64,000 nt of DNA from Xylogone sp. PMI_703 (Eukaryota; Ascomycota; Leotiomycetes), in contig JAJTUQ010000001.1 of the NCBI GenBank assembly GCA_021399445.1, positions 1,674,001 through 1,738,000 of the forward strand. Reading direction: 5' to 3'. Position 1 is the first letter of the stretch; each line of letters opens with the position of its first letter. The translations under genes and the position numbers were made by a program. Under the pieces are notes generated by a model. That model ran no database searches, was not told where the DNA came from, and was given only the letters and a program-made list of their open reading frames with translations. Below, piece by piece: positions 1-13,069 of the stretch.

Positions 1-1203
1 CACTCCACCGTTACTGATGGTGAAAGTACCGCCAGCCATATCTTCAATAGTAAGTTTGCCATCACGAGCCTTGAGAAGTTAGATAACGGGGCTGACTAGA
101 AGAAGCAATTGGCTCACCTTCTTTCCTAAATCTGCGATAGCCTGCTCAATGCCAACAAGATCCATTGTTTCCGTATTCCGCACAACTGGTGTGACGAGAC
201 CCTTCTCTGTCGCAACAGCTACACTGATATCCACATAATCCCTGTAAACAATTGTGTCGCCACCATTTGGACCTTCAATGGAAGCATTAACAGCTGGGAT
301 ATCTCTCATGGCGAGCACGCAGGCACGAGAGAATGCGCTCATAAATCCAAGCTTCACGCCAGTCTTCTTGAGAACATCATCTTTATACAGCTTTCGGAAT
401 TCCATCAACGAAGACATATCAACCTCGTTGAACGTGGTGAGAGAGGCTGCAGTATTTTGAGATTGCTTAAGACGCTCAGCAATCCGCAACCGCATTCGAT
501 TCATCTTGACCTAATTTACTGATTAGATATTTGCAAGCAAGCATTTATTGGTTATTGAACACTTACCCGCCGTTCTTCACGGTTGCCGATTGCAGGCGCG
601 GAGCTGGTTGATTTGGGTTCCTTTGGGCTTGGTTTTGAAGTATCTTTTTTCGACTCTGGTTTCTGATCGGGTTTCTTCTCCTCAGGTGGCGGTGGAGGCG
701 GAGCTTGGCTGGACTGTTTGGTCTCCTTTGGTTCATCCTTCGACGGTTCAGCCTCCGAGGGTGTTGATTCGTCTTTGGATTCAGCTTCTTTTGCTCCGCT
801 ATCCGATGAACCTCCCAGTTCTATACGGACTAGATCTTGCCCGACAACCACAGTATCTTCCTCATTCGCTAAAAACTCCTTGATGACGCCAGCCTCTGGT
901 GCGTTCACAGCGACATCAATCTGCAGCATTGGTATCAGCTATGGATGCAACTGTAGACGTCATTGGAAGTACCTTGTCGGTTTCAATTGTAGCAATCTCT
1001 TCATCCCGTTCAACGAAGTCGCCAACCTGTTTCGAAAATTGTTTCAATGTGCCCTCAGAGATTGACTCAGCCATCTGGGGCACCTTGACCACTGTGTCGG
1101 CGTAGGTGCGAAATTGCTGGATAACTGGGAATGTATATCGTAATTGAGGCGTCCTGTGCGCCCGAAGGAAACGAGACGCAACAAGCACTCGCCTTGAAAG
1201 CAT
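1..1203 (-). CDS. KGD2: Dihydrolipoamide succinyltransferase, E2 of 2-oxoglutarate dehydrogenase (3' part outside window)
   Basis: Transfers the succinyl group from E1 to CoA on a lipoyl arm, in the mitochondrial matrix. Rebuilt exons are 1203-973, 920-567, 510-118 and 69-1, all phase 0, giving 349 codons before the left edge. An Arg-rich presequence begins at [13 protein letters not shown] lipoyl domain follows, with the lipoyl lysine in IETDK at the first exon end. Next comes an acidic/Pro/Lys linker, then the catalytic domain entry [18 protein letters not shown]. The last visible residues are in [11 protein letters not shown]. There is no E3-binding domain between linker and catalytic domain, which is normal for KGD2 and argues against pyruvate dehydrogenase E2. 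The catalytic HxxxD motif lies beyond the edge. The start is the first ATG in frame, just before the presequence. It is head to head with NDUFB9. Confidence 0.93.
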
Positions 1204-1523
1204 GTTGAATAGGTGACAGAGAGGGAGATCAGAAATTGATGGAGGAATGGTATGACGAAGAATTGAGTGTTTAGGAAGTTGCGGCCTCAAATTGAAAGAA
1301 GGCTGTGACGGAGAGCTTCCGGATTCTCGTTAGGCTCTGGTTTGAGCCGAAGCGACCGCGACTTCATCCGAACACACACGGTCCGCTCAAGCTAGATAAC
1401 AAGAAGCAATTGACTTGCGACTAATCGATAATTCCGGCCTACAGCGTCAATCACGACAGACTGAACTCTTTACACGTTGCAGTTCAAGTGAGGCCGGCTC
1501 CAGACATCCACGGTACGGGTAAT
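1204..1523. promoter_or_regulatory. Bidirectional intergenic region, KGD2 / NDUFB9
   Basis: These 320 bp separate two divergent start codons and must hold both promoters. No clear TATA box is visible. The region carries a GC-rich stretch with CCGCGACTTCATCC near 1358. Both flanking products work in mitochondrial oxidative metabolism, so shared control is plausible but is inferred from arrangement only. Confidence 0.5.
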
Positions 1524-2086
1524 ATGTCTACCAGACAAACGGTCACGTCAGTACCCAAATTCTCATTTTCAGCCTCATTTCTGGCTTTGTTACTAACACT
1601 GGCATGGTTTAGGTCGCTTTATCGACGCTCATTAAAACTTGCACTCGACTGGACTGTTCACCGGTACCTGTGGAGAGGTCAGGCGCTGTATATTCGATCA
1701 TTATTTGAAGCAAACAAACACGTCCGCGACCCAAGGCAACAGAAGGTAGGTTATTACTGCACACAGCGGGATGGCGATGGAGTCTAATGTGTTCTCTTGT
1801 AGGCTTTATTTCAAGAGACTGAGGACCTACTGGAAAAATGGAAGCATCCTGATCCTTACCATGCTCCTACAGCACCAGGAGGTGAGTCTTGGGATTAATA
1901 TGACCTCTGCAACACAATCACAATTATATTAGATGCTTACATGTTATCTATCCAGGTTCTAAATTTGAGCGTAATCTTCCTGCTCCTATCCTGGATCGTA
2001 AGTGCCCTAAACCAAGAAGATATGGATTATGAATTTATGTGAATGATTCTGATTAGATCATAGCACCAAAACACATTGTTACGTAG
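1524..2086 (+). CDS. NADH:ubiquinone oxidoreductase (complex I) LYR subunit, NDUFB9/B22 type
   Basis: Accessory subunit of mitochondrial complex I from the LYR family, which bind the acyl-carrier protein. Five exons fit: 1524-1546, 1613-1745, 1803-1881, 1956-1997 and 2064-2086, summing to 300 nt (99 residues). The LYR tripeptide is formed just after the first splice junction (TSLYRRSLKLALDW). It is followed by WRGQALYIRSLFEANK and the conserved FQETEDLLEKWKHPDPY. The C-terminus reads NLPAPILDPPKHIVT. The first donor is GTCAGT, less usual than GTAAGT, but TACTAAC lies upstream of the acceptor. The last exon is only 23 nt; an alternative acceptor at 2055-2056 gives an unrelated tail, so I prefer the one ending at 2063. 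No cleavable presequence is obvious, as expected for this subunit. Confidence 0.88.
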
Positions 2087-2640
2087 GAATCAGGAGCTGG
2101 AAAATGAGAGTTACGAGGGCTCTTCTACCAGGAAAAGCATTGGAGTACGTGATTTTGATCCATCTGTACATATTACACGGAAAATTTTACGATATATCTT
2201 GTTCCTCTTATGAGTAAAACAGAAACGTGCCCTGATGATACTGTGTCAATATATACTGTGAGAAACCACGCAGCTCGAGGATAGGATATGAAGTTGCAAG
2301 GTATCTATGACTTAAGCATCTCGAAGACGAAGCCAGCTCGGGGCCTGCCCAACTGCACAAGAAATCCGACCAAGGTTCACGCGAAGGACACCCGTCAACT
2401 TGAAAAAGACACTATAAACCTAACCGTGAAAACTTGAGACCAGTCACTATAGATTAAAACGGGATCCACTAGATATTGGTTTTGTTCATAAGATTGATAT
2501 CTGTAAGCAATCCTCATCCATTGCCATGGATTTAATGTACAACCGGAACGCAAAAAGCCGTAAACCCAGACCCTAACGACACCCCATTATCATAAAAAGC
2601 AAACCATCTCAGAAAACCAACAAGCAGTAATTAATAGAAC
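2087..2640. other. Intergenic, convergent 3' ends of NDUFB9 and H2A
   Basis: About 550 bp without a coding signal. It should contain the two 3' untranslated regions. I see no RNA gene or repeat. Confidence 0.5.
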
Positions 2641-3283
<643 letters not shown>

Positions 3284-3928
3284 TTTGATTGAGTTTTTGG
3301 AATTGATTTAAAAATCGTTGGTAAGAAGAGTGAGTGGAGGTGAATACGCGGTGCGAGATGGCGGTGGTTGTTGTGGATAGAAATGGTGAGAGAAGGAACA
3401 AAAGCCGGTGGTGGATGGGGGGCGGCTTTGTTTTATACCCAGACGCGATTGATTGCAAGCTCCAGATCACCAAATCAGCGCAGCATTGAGATCACTGGCC
3501 CAGTACGGCGGACGGTAGAGGCGCGCCGCTGTGGGTGCGATGCTACTGTGGCCCGGGCGCAAGCGAGCGGTGTGCGCGCAAAAAAGCGCGCGTGTTTACT
3601 GCAGTCGTCAGATTACCGTGATCCCCAGCCACCGCCCAACCAGATCCGCCGCCTTTTTTCCTATCCTACGGTGGCCGGAGTGTGCCCCAGCTGCCGAGCG
3701 CACGCCCTTAGCGCGTTTTGGTAGGGAAGTGATTACAGCAGTCACCATCGACCGCGTAGGGTATATAAGAATCTCCTTCCCCCAATCCTCCATCGCTTTC
3801 CCTCCCTTCTACCTCAACTTCCATCACATCGACAACCACGCCCACCCTTTGCGACATACCTACACCTCTCGTCTTCCACGCTCAACCACACATAATTTTC
3901 GGAATCTCCAATTTTCTAATCAATCAAA
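3284..3928. promoter_or_regulatory. Shared H2A-H2B divergent promoter
   Basis: 645 bp between two histone start codons. A TATA-like box on the H2B side lies at 3762-3769 and a TTTATA stretch on the H2A side near 3432. The middle is GC-rich (GGCGCGCC-like and GCGCGCG runs near 3520-3595). A long CT/CA-rich leader precedes the H2B ATG. Co-regulation of the pair in S phase is known for fungi in general and is inferred here. Confidence 0.75.
3762..3769 (+). promoter_or_regulatory. TATA box of H2B
   Basis: TATATAAG lies 160 bp upstream of the H2B ATG, followed by a pyrimidine-rich leader, as expected for a strongly expressed TATA-type promoter. Confidence 0.6.
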
Positions 3929-4566
<638 letters not shown>

Positions 4567-4966
4567 ACTGCTTTTTAATTGTTCTTGGGTTTTTAATGGG
4601 ATATTGGGAGTGCTTTAGCCGAGGACCATTTCATTAAATGGCGCAGCTGTTGTCACCCGATGTCTTTGGGTTTTTAATGCGTTATGGATGGTCTGCTTTT
4701 TATGGGGGCAATGTCTTCACGGTCTGCTTTCGGGGTACGTGGCTGTACAATAAGTGTCTACTGAATAGGGAATTCAGACACATGCTTTGATATTGACTGA
4801 AATTTCCTCAACCCGCTTGCATTCCAATGGCCCGTATATAAGCAAACAAGTGATTTCATTAACTATGCAGGGCCCAATGTTTGGATTGTGCACTATTTAC
4901 TGGTTATTAGATATAGCTGAGCTGAGCTTACATTAATATAGTGAGCAACCTTATACCATCGAAAAT
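4567..4966. other. Intergenic between H2B and SQS1 3' ends
   Basis: 400 bp between convergent genes, rich in T runs. Histone 3' untranslated sequence is expected at the left. No hairpin like the metazoan histone stem-loop was noticed, as expected in fungi. Confidence 0.4.
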
Positions 4967-7419
4967 TCACCCGAGCCCAGCCTTGGACGTTTTGACTACA
5001 TGCGATACCGGCTCCAAGATTCCCTTGTTGTTAAGTGCTCCTAAGGCAGTGCCTGTGCTCCAGCCCATTTTCTCTAGCATCGCGCGTCCCTTGTTCTCAA
5101 TTCCAATTTCTGGTGCGGAACCACCAACAATGTCTCCATCTCTGTACTTGACAGCTGCATTGTAGCCGCTCCCACCCCCAGATCTTTTGGGCATAGTACT
5201 GGAGTTTCTGTATTTCAAATCCATTCTAGGAAGAAACCGACGGGAGATTCTTGCTTCAATAGCGTCGAACACATCCTCTTCATAAGGTGCGGTCCGTAAT
5301 GATCGATATAAAACAGGGAAGCGATTACTGCCCTGACCTGCTGACTTCGACTTTAATCTGAAAGCATTTGCAATCTCATGGACAACTTTACGATCTGCTT
5401 TATCCATGGGAGGGAGAGCAAGACTGCTCCCGAGTTAGTTCTAATAGTGTATGAAGGAGCAAACGTTGGGTTAACGTACGTAGTGTTTCCGCTCTTTAGA
5501 AAATCCCTAATCTCTTCCTTAATGGCGCTCATTCCCATACCCTCCTTGTACTTTTGTTTCAGGTCCGGCTTTCCTCCCTTATTTCCAAGCAGGCCTTTTG
5601 CTCGCAACTCCTCTCGCTCCTGCTTTCTCTCTTTCTTTTTTATTCGGTCGTTAGCAAATGCCAATTGCATAGAAGTCTCAAGTTCCGAGTCAGATAGGTC
5701 CAGATTAAGACGTCCTCTTTTTCCTTTATTTTTCTTCCTAAGGCTTGGGCGGTCAAAGTCCATGACATCAAAGCCATCATACGCATCGGCCAGCATAGTT
5801 GCCCTAGGAAATATATCTGGTGCTGGTCGGCCTCCCCTAGTTCTTGCTTGGGCAGGTCTCACAACGGTTGCCCGAGCTGTTGGACGTCTCTGAGGGACTG
5901 GCGAATAGGCATCGCCATCCTCATCTTGATATCCATCCTCCTCCCGACCCAGGCCAAAATCGTCATCAAAAAGCTGGAGTTCGCTCGATCCCATGCCAAG
6001 TTCCTCTTGCTTTGCAAGTAGTCTTGCAATTTGCTCATCTGACATTCTATTTTTGCCTTCTTGTAAGGGCCTCGCATCTGCCATATCATCATCTGCGCTA
6101 TTGACACTTTCAGAGTAGCTGGAGTTCTCTGAATCAGAGTGATTCTCGTATAATTCTGCAACAAGTTTCTCCTCAGCTTCAAACTTGCTGATTTGTAATT
6201 TGGCTTGAGCACTGGTTAGAGAGCTTGCAAGGATCCATCTAGCATCATCGGCGGTTTGATCTTCGCCAACAACCAGGTATTGGACACCAGTCTCTCGGAC
6301 CCTCTTTGATAAAATAGCCTGAATATCCTCAGGAATATCATCAGAAGTGCTCATGTTATCGAAATCCATAATGTCCTCTTTCTCCCATCCATCCAGTAAC
6401 TGTCGCTGCTGAAACGGCGCCAATTCCACTTCAACCTCCTCGGATCCATCTTGCCAGATATCACCATCCGATCCGCCAAGATCACGACTCGCAAAAGATT
6501 GCATATGGTAATCATCTGAATCAATATTCGCTAAGTAATCAGTAACAAGTGCGTCATCTTCCTCGCGTTTTCTGGCTTTTCGACCTCTGCCCTGTCGGGA
6601 ACGCTGAGTTCCCTTTTGGCCTGTCGTGGGGAATGTTGTCTCGAGTGGGGGGAGGTGAAGTGGATCTGATGGTGAATTTGAATGACCCCTTTCGTTTTGC
6701 ACCAAGATATTGTGGAGTTGTTCTTCTTTCTCATGGATTTTATCTTCTATGACTTTGATTTTAGCGTCAATTGGATTGAGTGATGGTGCTGGGGATTTGG
6801 AATTATCCGCCCTCGCCTTGTTCTTGTCTCTGCCCGTGAAGAGAATAACTTCCTCACTAGAGTTAGAAGGAGTAGGGGATGGTGAGTGTACGTGGGGCAA
6901 CGGAAGGCCAGTATCAGGAGGTTCTGCTCCATTGGCATCCATGAAAAAAATAGAATCGCCTGCTCCATCAGTTTTGCTATTGAAGCCAAGCTCGACGGCA
7001 TCCTCCTCAGGAGGCGAATCTAGACTCATCTGTGCCAATGCAGATTCAGTGCTGCTCGGTTCTTCATTGTAGAGTCTCCCACCAGTGACGAAGTTGATCT
7101 TGGAGTGTCTCAGTTTCTGGTCTGAGTCCCAAAAGGAGTGATTCCTTTCTGTATTTCGAGCCTCTTCCTGCAAGGTGTAGCCTGGCGTAGAAGGTAAGCA
7201 ATGGTACTTGGTCATGGCAGCTCAACCACAATTCTCGGATTGGGGAATGGAGATAAATATCCAGGGCTTACCGTTGTGTTTGTGCTTAGGACTCCCCCCG
7301 AATGGAACAAACACATCGGAATCCAACCTGCTATTCATGCCACTACCGCCAATGCTGCCACCACGGGGTGCGCGAGAACGGCCACCACGCACTGCTCGTT
7401 TATTGCGCGGCATGGTCAT
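4967..7419 (-). CDS. SQS1: SQS1-like protein with R3H and G-patch domains
   Basis: Large, mostly disordered nuclear protein. The yeast homologue Sqs1/Pfa1 activates the DEAH helicase Prp43 through its G-patch in splicing and ribosome maturation. Two introns fit: one between about 7271 and 7183 joins the N-terminal basic/Gly part (MPRNKRAVRGGRSRAPRGGS) to GYTLQEEARNTERN; the other, between about 5482 and 5430 (donor GTACGT), restores the family sequence TTLALPPMDKADRKVVHEIA. The R3H region surrounds KVVHEIANAFRLKSKSAGQG. The G-patch at the end reads IGIENKGRAMLEKMGW, followed by GTALGALNNKGILEPV. The centre is acidic and Ser-rich. ATGs at 7419 and 7413 are both possible starts; I used the first. 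Confidence 0.85.
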
Positions 7420-8291
7420 TTTAGGCACGTGGAGGAAAGGCAGATGGAATTAGAGGAATATCAATCCACGTAGCCTCCGATTGTTGATTGTAGAGACGTT
7501 CCCTAGTGCCACAAGGAAGAGCGAGTCTATTTCGTCCTGGAATGGTGGCCAGGAAGAATGACGTGCCGCAATAGTGAGGCACTGAGGACTGGTGGTGGCA
7601 AGGGCACGAGTTTATTGCGCTGGAAGTTCGAAAAGGTTACCGTTTGGCGGTTGAGCTTCTTATCGGGGCCCGATAAGGAAGGATAAGAAAGGTTACAGGA
7701 CCCACCTCAGGCCGCCATAAGACGAGACCCGTCAAACAAGCAGCTCTGTCCTACTGCTAAACTGCTCCGAGAAAGGTTGCTGCAGTCTGTTGCCATCCGA
7801 GTTTTGCTGGCCACACACTTCCATGGATACTGGCCTCTCTCCTCCGTAACCTCCCATATTTGGGTTTGCTACAGCAATTCACTCCACGGCCTACCTGAGG
7901 CGTCATCCAAGCATCCGGCGTGGTTTAGGCGAATGAGACTGGACTGGTGGCCCGCTCAGCTGCCTGCTCTCCTCCCCTGCGTTCCTCTCTCCCAGCTCCC
8001 CAGGTTGGTGACCCCATCATTCCCCAGAAAGTGCCTTATTGCATAAACCGGAAGTTATCACAGAAACGCCTACTCGCTCTACTGCTATCTTTCCTCCTGC
8101 TCTTTCTTCGTGCCCAGAAGATTCAAACTGCCGTGTACGGCCGGTTTGTTCCTTCTCACTGTGCAGGGCAGCGGCCCAAATCCTCTCCATTCCACGATAC
8201 CATCTATACTCAACCCCAGAACCAACCCATCTCATACTGCTCTCGGTCAGTCGCAGCAGTCGGCTGCCCAAGAGTTGCCACTGCTTGAGCC
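7420..8291. promoter_or_regulatory. Divergent SQS1 / ATG4 intergenic region
   Basis: 872 bp with no coding signal. It contains a cluster of three GATA sites (separate entry). The ATG4-proximal half is pyrimidine-rich and probably transcribed as leader. Confidence 0.5.
7659..7687. promoter_or_regulatory. Cluster of three GATA-factor core sites
   Basis: CTTATC at 7659-7664, GATAAG at 7672-7677 and GATAAG at 7682-7687. The first two form a near-perfect inverted repeat around GGGGCC. Fungal GATA factors (AreA/NIT2, Gln3) bind such paired sites. Position about 605-630 bp upstream of the ATG4 start and 240-270 bp upstream of SQS1 fits a promoter element. Binding is inferred. Confidence 0.5.
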
Positions 8292-9762
8292 ATGACGACA
8301 GTCGATTTCGGCCGATATAAGCGCATTGTGCAGTACTTCTGGGACCCCGAGCCGACAAATGATACGGATCCTGATTCTCCAATATGGTGTTTGGGAAGGG
8401 AGTACAAGACGGCAAAGAATGTCGATCCCACGATAACGAGCACACCGCCGAAAGACGATGACTATGTTTATGCCGAGCTCCCTAAACAAGCTCAAGCAGC
8501 CACTCCCCCAGAGAGCGTGACCAGTAGTTATGACCTGGCCTCTGGGTATGATGAGCAAGAAGCGGAAACAGAGGATGGAGGCTGGCCCCAAGCTTTCCTG
8601 GACGATTTCGAGTCGAAAATGTGGTTTACATACCGGTCGAATTTCCCATGCATCCCGAAGTCTCAAGACCCCAAAGCTAATGTATCCATGACACTGTCTG
8701 TGCGGTTACGAAGCCAGCTCGGGGATCAAGCAGGGTTCACTTCAGATACTGGATGGGGCTGCATGATAAGATCCGGTCAGTGTTTACTAGCGAATGCCTT
8801 GGTTATGTTGCGGATGGGCAGAGGTGAGTTAGTCCCTTCTCATGGATATGCTCAGCGGTTTACAAATACTAGATTGGCGTCGCGGTTCCTCGAATATCGA
8901 AGAACGAAACATTCTGGCGTTATTTGCGGATGATCCTAAAGCACCATATTCGATCCACCAATTCGTACAACACGGTTCCGCAATCTGTGGGAAACATCCT
9001 GGAGAATGGTTTGGGCCTTCAGCCACGGCCCGGTGTATTCAGTGAGTAGGCTTCTTAATTTACAGCATCTCCAGGCTCTGATAATATCCAGGGCCCTCAC
9101 AAACATCCACAACGACTCAGGTCTGAAGACCTATATCACAGGGGATGGCGCTGATGTATACGAGGATACCTTTATGAGTATCGCAAAGCCGAACGGCGCA
9201 ATATTCCACCCAACCTTGATTCTGGTAGGAACACGGTTAGGACTTGACAAGATTACACCAGTATACTGGGATGCTCTGGAATCATCTTTAAAGATGTCGC
9301 AATCCGTTGGAATAGCTGGGTATACTTGTTATTAATCATCGCGCTATACACTTTGCTGACTCTACTAGTGGCCGACCATCTTCATCACACTATTTTATCG
9401 GAGTACAAAATCATTCATTCTTTTACCTTGACCCCCACCACACTCGGCCTGCATTGCCTTTTCCCGAACATACTACGGATTACAGTGACGAAGACGTGAG
9501 CTCCTGCCATACCAGGAGATTGCGTAGAATTCATGTGAAGGAGATGGATCCTAGTATGCTAATTGCATTTTTAATTCGCGATGAGAACGACTGGCAAGAC
9601 TGGAAATCGGCCATCAAACAAGTACCAGGGAAGGCGGTGATACATATCGCAGATGAAGACCCCGCATTATATGGACACTCCCATGAGCGTGAGGGTGCTA
9701 TAGACGAGGTAGAAAGCTTCGATGAAGATGAGGGTGAAGAAGTCATGGTCCTTGATGAGTAG
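8292..9762 (+). CDS. ATG4: Autophagy cysteine protease Atg4
   Basis: Processes the C-terminus of Atg8 and later cleaves Atg8 from phosphatidylethanolamine; cytosolic, essential for autophagosome formation. Exons 8292-8823, 8873-9041, 9092-9319 and 9369-9762 sum to 1323 nt (440 residues), within the fungal range. Peptidase C54 landmarks are clear: the nucleophile Cys157 in [11 protein letters not shown], the [13 protein letters not shown] motif, and Asp and His in LDPHHTRP. The early motif [12 protein letters not shown] is also typical. The last 30 residues are very acidic (DEDEGEE). Introns are 45-55 nt. The promoter has a GATA cluster, which would fit nitrogen-starvation control. Confidence 0.95.
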
Positions 9763-10176
9763 ATGCTTGGATGTTCGGGATTCGTGAATCACGAGGTGGA
9801 GTTTGGGTTACGGGAGGGCTGGCGAATTTCGTTACTGGTTTTGGGTGGTTTGCATATTTAACTGTATAGCATGACCGGAAACCGATCAAGATATCTGAGA
9901 TTATGATAGAGATCGTACGTACACTAGAATTATTCTTCTTACATCACAGCCATCTTCGATTTCTTCCCCATAGACCACCTGGTGTGTCCATGTCGTAATA
10001 TGTCAGCATATTACACTCTCGGATACTAATCTGATGCAGGCCAATGTCTGAGGAAACTCTCAAACAGTAGCAGATATTACTCCTATCCGACCAAGAAATG
10101 ATACTCGGTCTTTCGCCTATGCATCTGGTCTATAACTGCCTATCTTAGCGATTGTGCTCCTCATGCCAGCCACAGT
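9763..10176. other. Intergenic between ATG4 and JJJ1-like 3' ends
   Basis: 414 bp between convergent genes. No coding, repeat or RNA signal seen. Confidence 0.4.
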
Positions 10177-11917
10177 TCAGCGCTGCTTTATTTTTACTTT
10201 TCCGGATCTTGGTACCGGAGTCGCATGATTCTCCTCTTTGATATGATTAAAGAGCTTTGTTTTCGAAGGGAACGATTCGTTACACGCTATACAACGGAAC
10301 TACAGTACATCAATTAGGAAACTCATCATTTAGGGAACTTTGGCATATGACATACCTGCTGACCTTCTTGCTCCTCAGCCAGTTGTCGAGCAGCCTTCTT
10401 AGCTCGCTTTGCTTTTGCCTTTCCTACTTTCTGTGGTGTGATATCGTCACTGTCTACGGCAATGGGATCATCTATCACAGCACTGGACTGATTTACCTCT
10501 TGCTCTGTCGAAAATGTCTGCGGTGATAAGGCAGCTGCGAGTCTGCTCTCTACAGCTTCTCTCGGTGCGTATTCATCCTCTTCAGCGGATCCAGAATTTA
10601 TGTCATCCTCATTTTTCTCATCTAGGACCGCCGCCGTGTTGTTGTCTACAACTTTATCTGCTAAGTTGTCGCCTGGAGATTGTTTGTTTAATTTATTACT
10701 GTACATATTAGGTACGGATTCTGCTTGACTGCCTTTTTCGTTTATGCCGAAGCCAGTAACTTTGATAACGAGATCATCTTCAGACTTGTCGAGGTTGAGT
10801 AGCTTGTCCTCTTTCTGCATTTCCCTTTTCAACTGTTGTACGGCTTTGATGTGCTTCTTGCTTTTTTCATGGGCCTCATACTGCTTCTCACTCTTAAAGG
10901 TCTTTCCGCAAACAACACATTCAATCTCTTCTTGCACCGACTCCTCCGAATCCACAAATTCATCCTCTTCCAGAGGGTCACTGGATTGAATCCAATCAGG
11001 AACTACATGCCCACTCAACTTCGCTTGAAAGGCTGCTCTAGATCGAGCAGCTTGTGCAGCAACCGCATCTCTGAGCACTTTTTGCCTCTCAGTTTCCGAT
11101 TGGGCATTGGGGACATATCTCTTGTCCCGTTTCCGCACGAAAGCCACAAGAGATCTTACAGCATCATTAAACTCTCTAATCCCTTCATCACGAAGCTTTC
11201 TATTCTCCTTCTCTATAAGGCGACGAGTAGCGCGATCCGGAGCATCTGAAGGTCTATAGGCATCTTTCCACGCGAAAGACTTTTTGGTGGTGAAGTTCAT
11301 CCAGACAGAGTAGAATAATTTGACGCCGGGCTCGTAGCTGTCATCCATGTGGCCAAAATCTGGGTAGTTTATAGGTTCAAGGCCTTCCCAGTCACAGGCA
11401 GCGTCTTCTTCAGCTGCGAGCGCTCTGAATTTCTCGTTAAGCATCCCATAAAAGCCATCCGATGCATCGGTAAATGGGATCTTTGCGTTGAACCGGCCCA
11501 TTAAGCTTACTATCTCGTCGGCGGTGGTGACCCGCAGGTTGTGCTCAAAATGATCTTCAGCCAAATCATCCCCTCTAAGAATAGCATCACGATGAGAGTC
11601 GTACCAGGCTCTTTCTTGCGGGTCTGATAACACCTCATACGCCGACTGGACCTCTGCGAACTTAATTGTGGCGTTTTCAACATCACCGTAGTTACGATCG
11701 GGGTGCAGCTCTAGCGCTTTCTTTCGATATGCCTTCTTGATTCTATATTAGAACAGTTAGCCACAATAGAAGATCTGAACGTTGGATATATGACGATATT
11801 TTTTGCTTACTCATCATCGCTGGCCTTTGGGGTCACGTCGAGGACTTCGTAATAACATCTTTTTGCAGGTGTGCCTTGTCCAGTGTTGCCCCGCGCCGAA
11901 GACTGTTCTGCACCCAT
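10177..11917 (-). CDS. JJJ1: JJJ1-like J-domain protein with two C2H2 zinc fingers
   Basis: Cytosolic Hsp70 co-chaperone. Yeast Jjj1 works with Rei1 to release and recycle export factor Arx1 from late pre-60S particles. Exons 11917-11811, 11742-10356 and 10299-10177 sum to 1617 nt (538 residues). The J domain spans the first intron ([20 protein letters not shown]) with the HPD motif in ELHPDRN. A charged middle follows (residues about 180-250). The first zinc finger is [20 protein letters not shown]. The second lies wholly in the small last exon ([20 protein letters not shown], ending at a His of ENHAT). Without the 56-nt last intron the ORF would stop early and lose this finger, so the spliced model is preferred. 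Confidence 0.9.
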
Positions 11918-13069
11918 GATAGAGTGCTCCTGCCGAGTTGTGCAGTGGTCTTCTTTCGTAGCCTGAATGGAGATATATAGAGGGATTGATCACGGCAGCA
12001 ACGTAAAGGAAAACTTTTACTATCACGAGCGAGTCGTGGATACGTAATGCGAACAGGCGGCCGCGATGTTACCTAGCTAGATTTATTATACAGCTACACG
12101 GTGCACCTTAGCATGCTAGACTAAGAGAAAGGCTCTATTCCCCGTGGATGCCCTTTGTGTTTGGTTGTTATGCTTCAATAGTGCATATGGAAACGAAACG
12201 ACAAGCGGCAACCACAAGGCGGCTACTGAAGACGAGACGGAGCACTGCGTACCGTATTCGTTTAGTACCAGGTTGCTTTTCTTTCGGGCTCTGAGCAACG
12301 GTTATCAGAACGGACTTATTGTAGCGAGTTCTCTTGCTCGTTCTAATAGTTGTTTTAGCATACCATTGTATAGTGCTCTTAATGGTGGCTCTATACGCGG
12401 ATCAGGCCTTTTACGTATTACGATTGATTACAAGACTCCGGTTACTAATAAGAAGCTTATGTGATTCTGTGCCCAGATTGATTGGCTGAATATATGATGA
12501 ACAGAGCTGCTGGAAACGGATGTACTGAAACAAGATAATGAAGTTTGCTCTGTCGGTATTATTGTTAGGATGTAGAGAGAAAATCGCGTTATGACCGAAA
12601 CCACGTGACTGAATAAGCTTGCCGAGAAGTTCTGGTTGGTACGAAGAAATCCCGTCCATATATCATAGCAAGTGTGTCATGTGCGGAGGTGCTACTGTTT
12701 GTGCTTATTCTGCCTCTCAAGTAATAGCCTCTACTTGGAACCTGTCTGCATGATTTACACTCGTTGCTGGGCGAGTTGTTCACATAGTACTCAAACAACG
12801 ATAATTGAATAGCGGTACGAGTAATTCGCCTCGCTTGCTTGACTTCCCCGCGATAACGGTGATGCTGCATTGCGATAGATGACGTTCTGTGTAGAGCTTG
12901 GTCGGTAGCTCTCTTCGGCTATATATTGCACATCATGCCTGTTGGAATTTCGATTGACATACTTGGAGTCTAATATCGTTTTCAACCCTTCCGTATTTTA
13001 GTCGCGCGGCTGCTCTCTTCTTTTCCAAATGAATCATTGGACCGAAGCATCAACTAAAGGTGGTCGACA
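11918..13069. other. Divergent intergenic region, JJJ1-like / F-box gene
   Basis: About 1.15 kb with only short, non-conserved reading frames on both strands. It holds both promoters. No repeat or mobile-element signature was recognised. Confidence 0.4.

Noticed and set aside
11918..13069. Relic of a mobile element in the JJJ1-like/F-box gap
   Set aside because: No terminal repeats, target duplications or transposase-like frames could be read.
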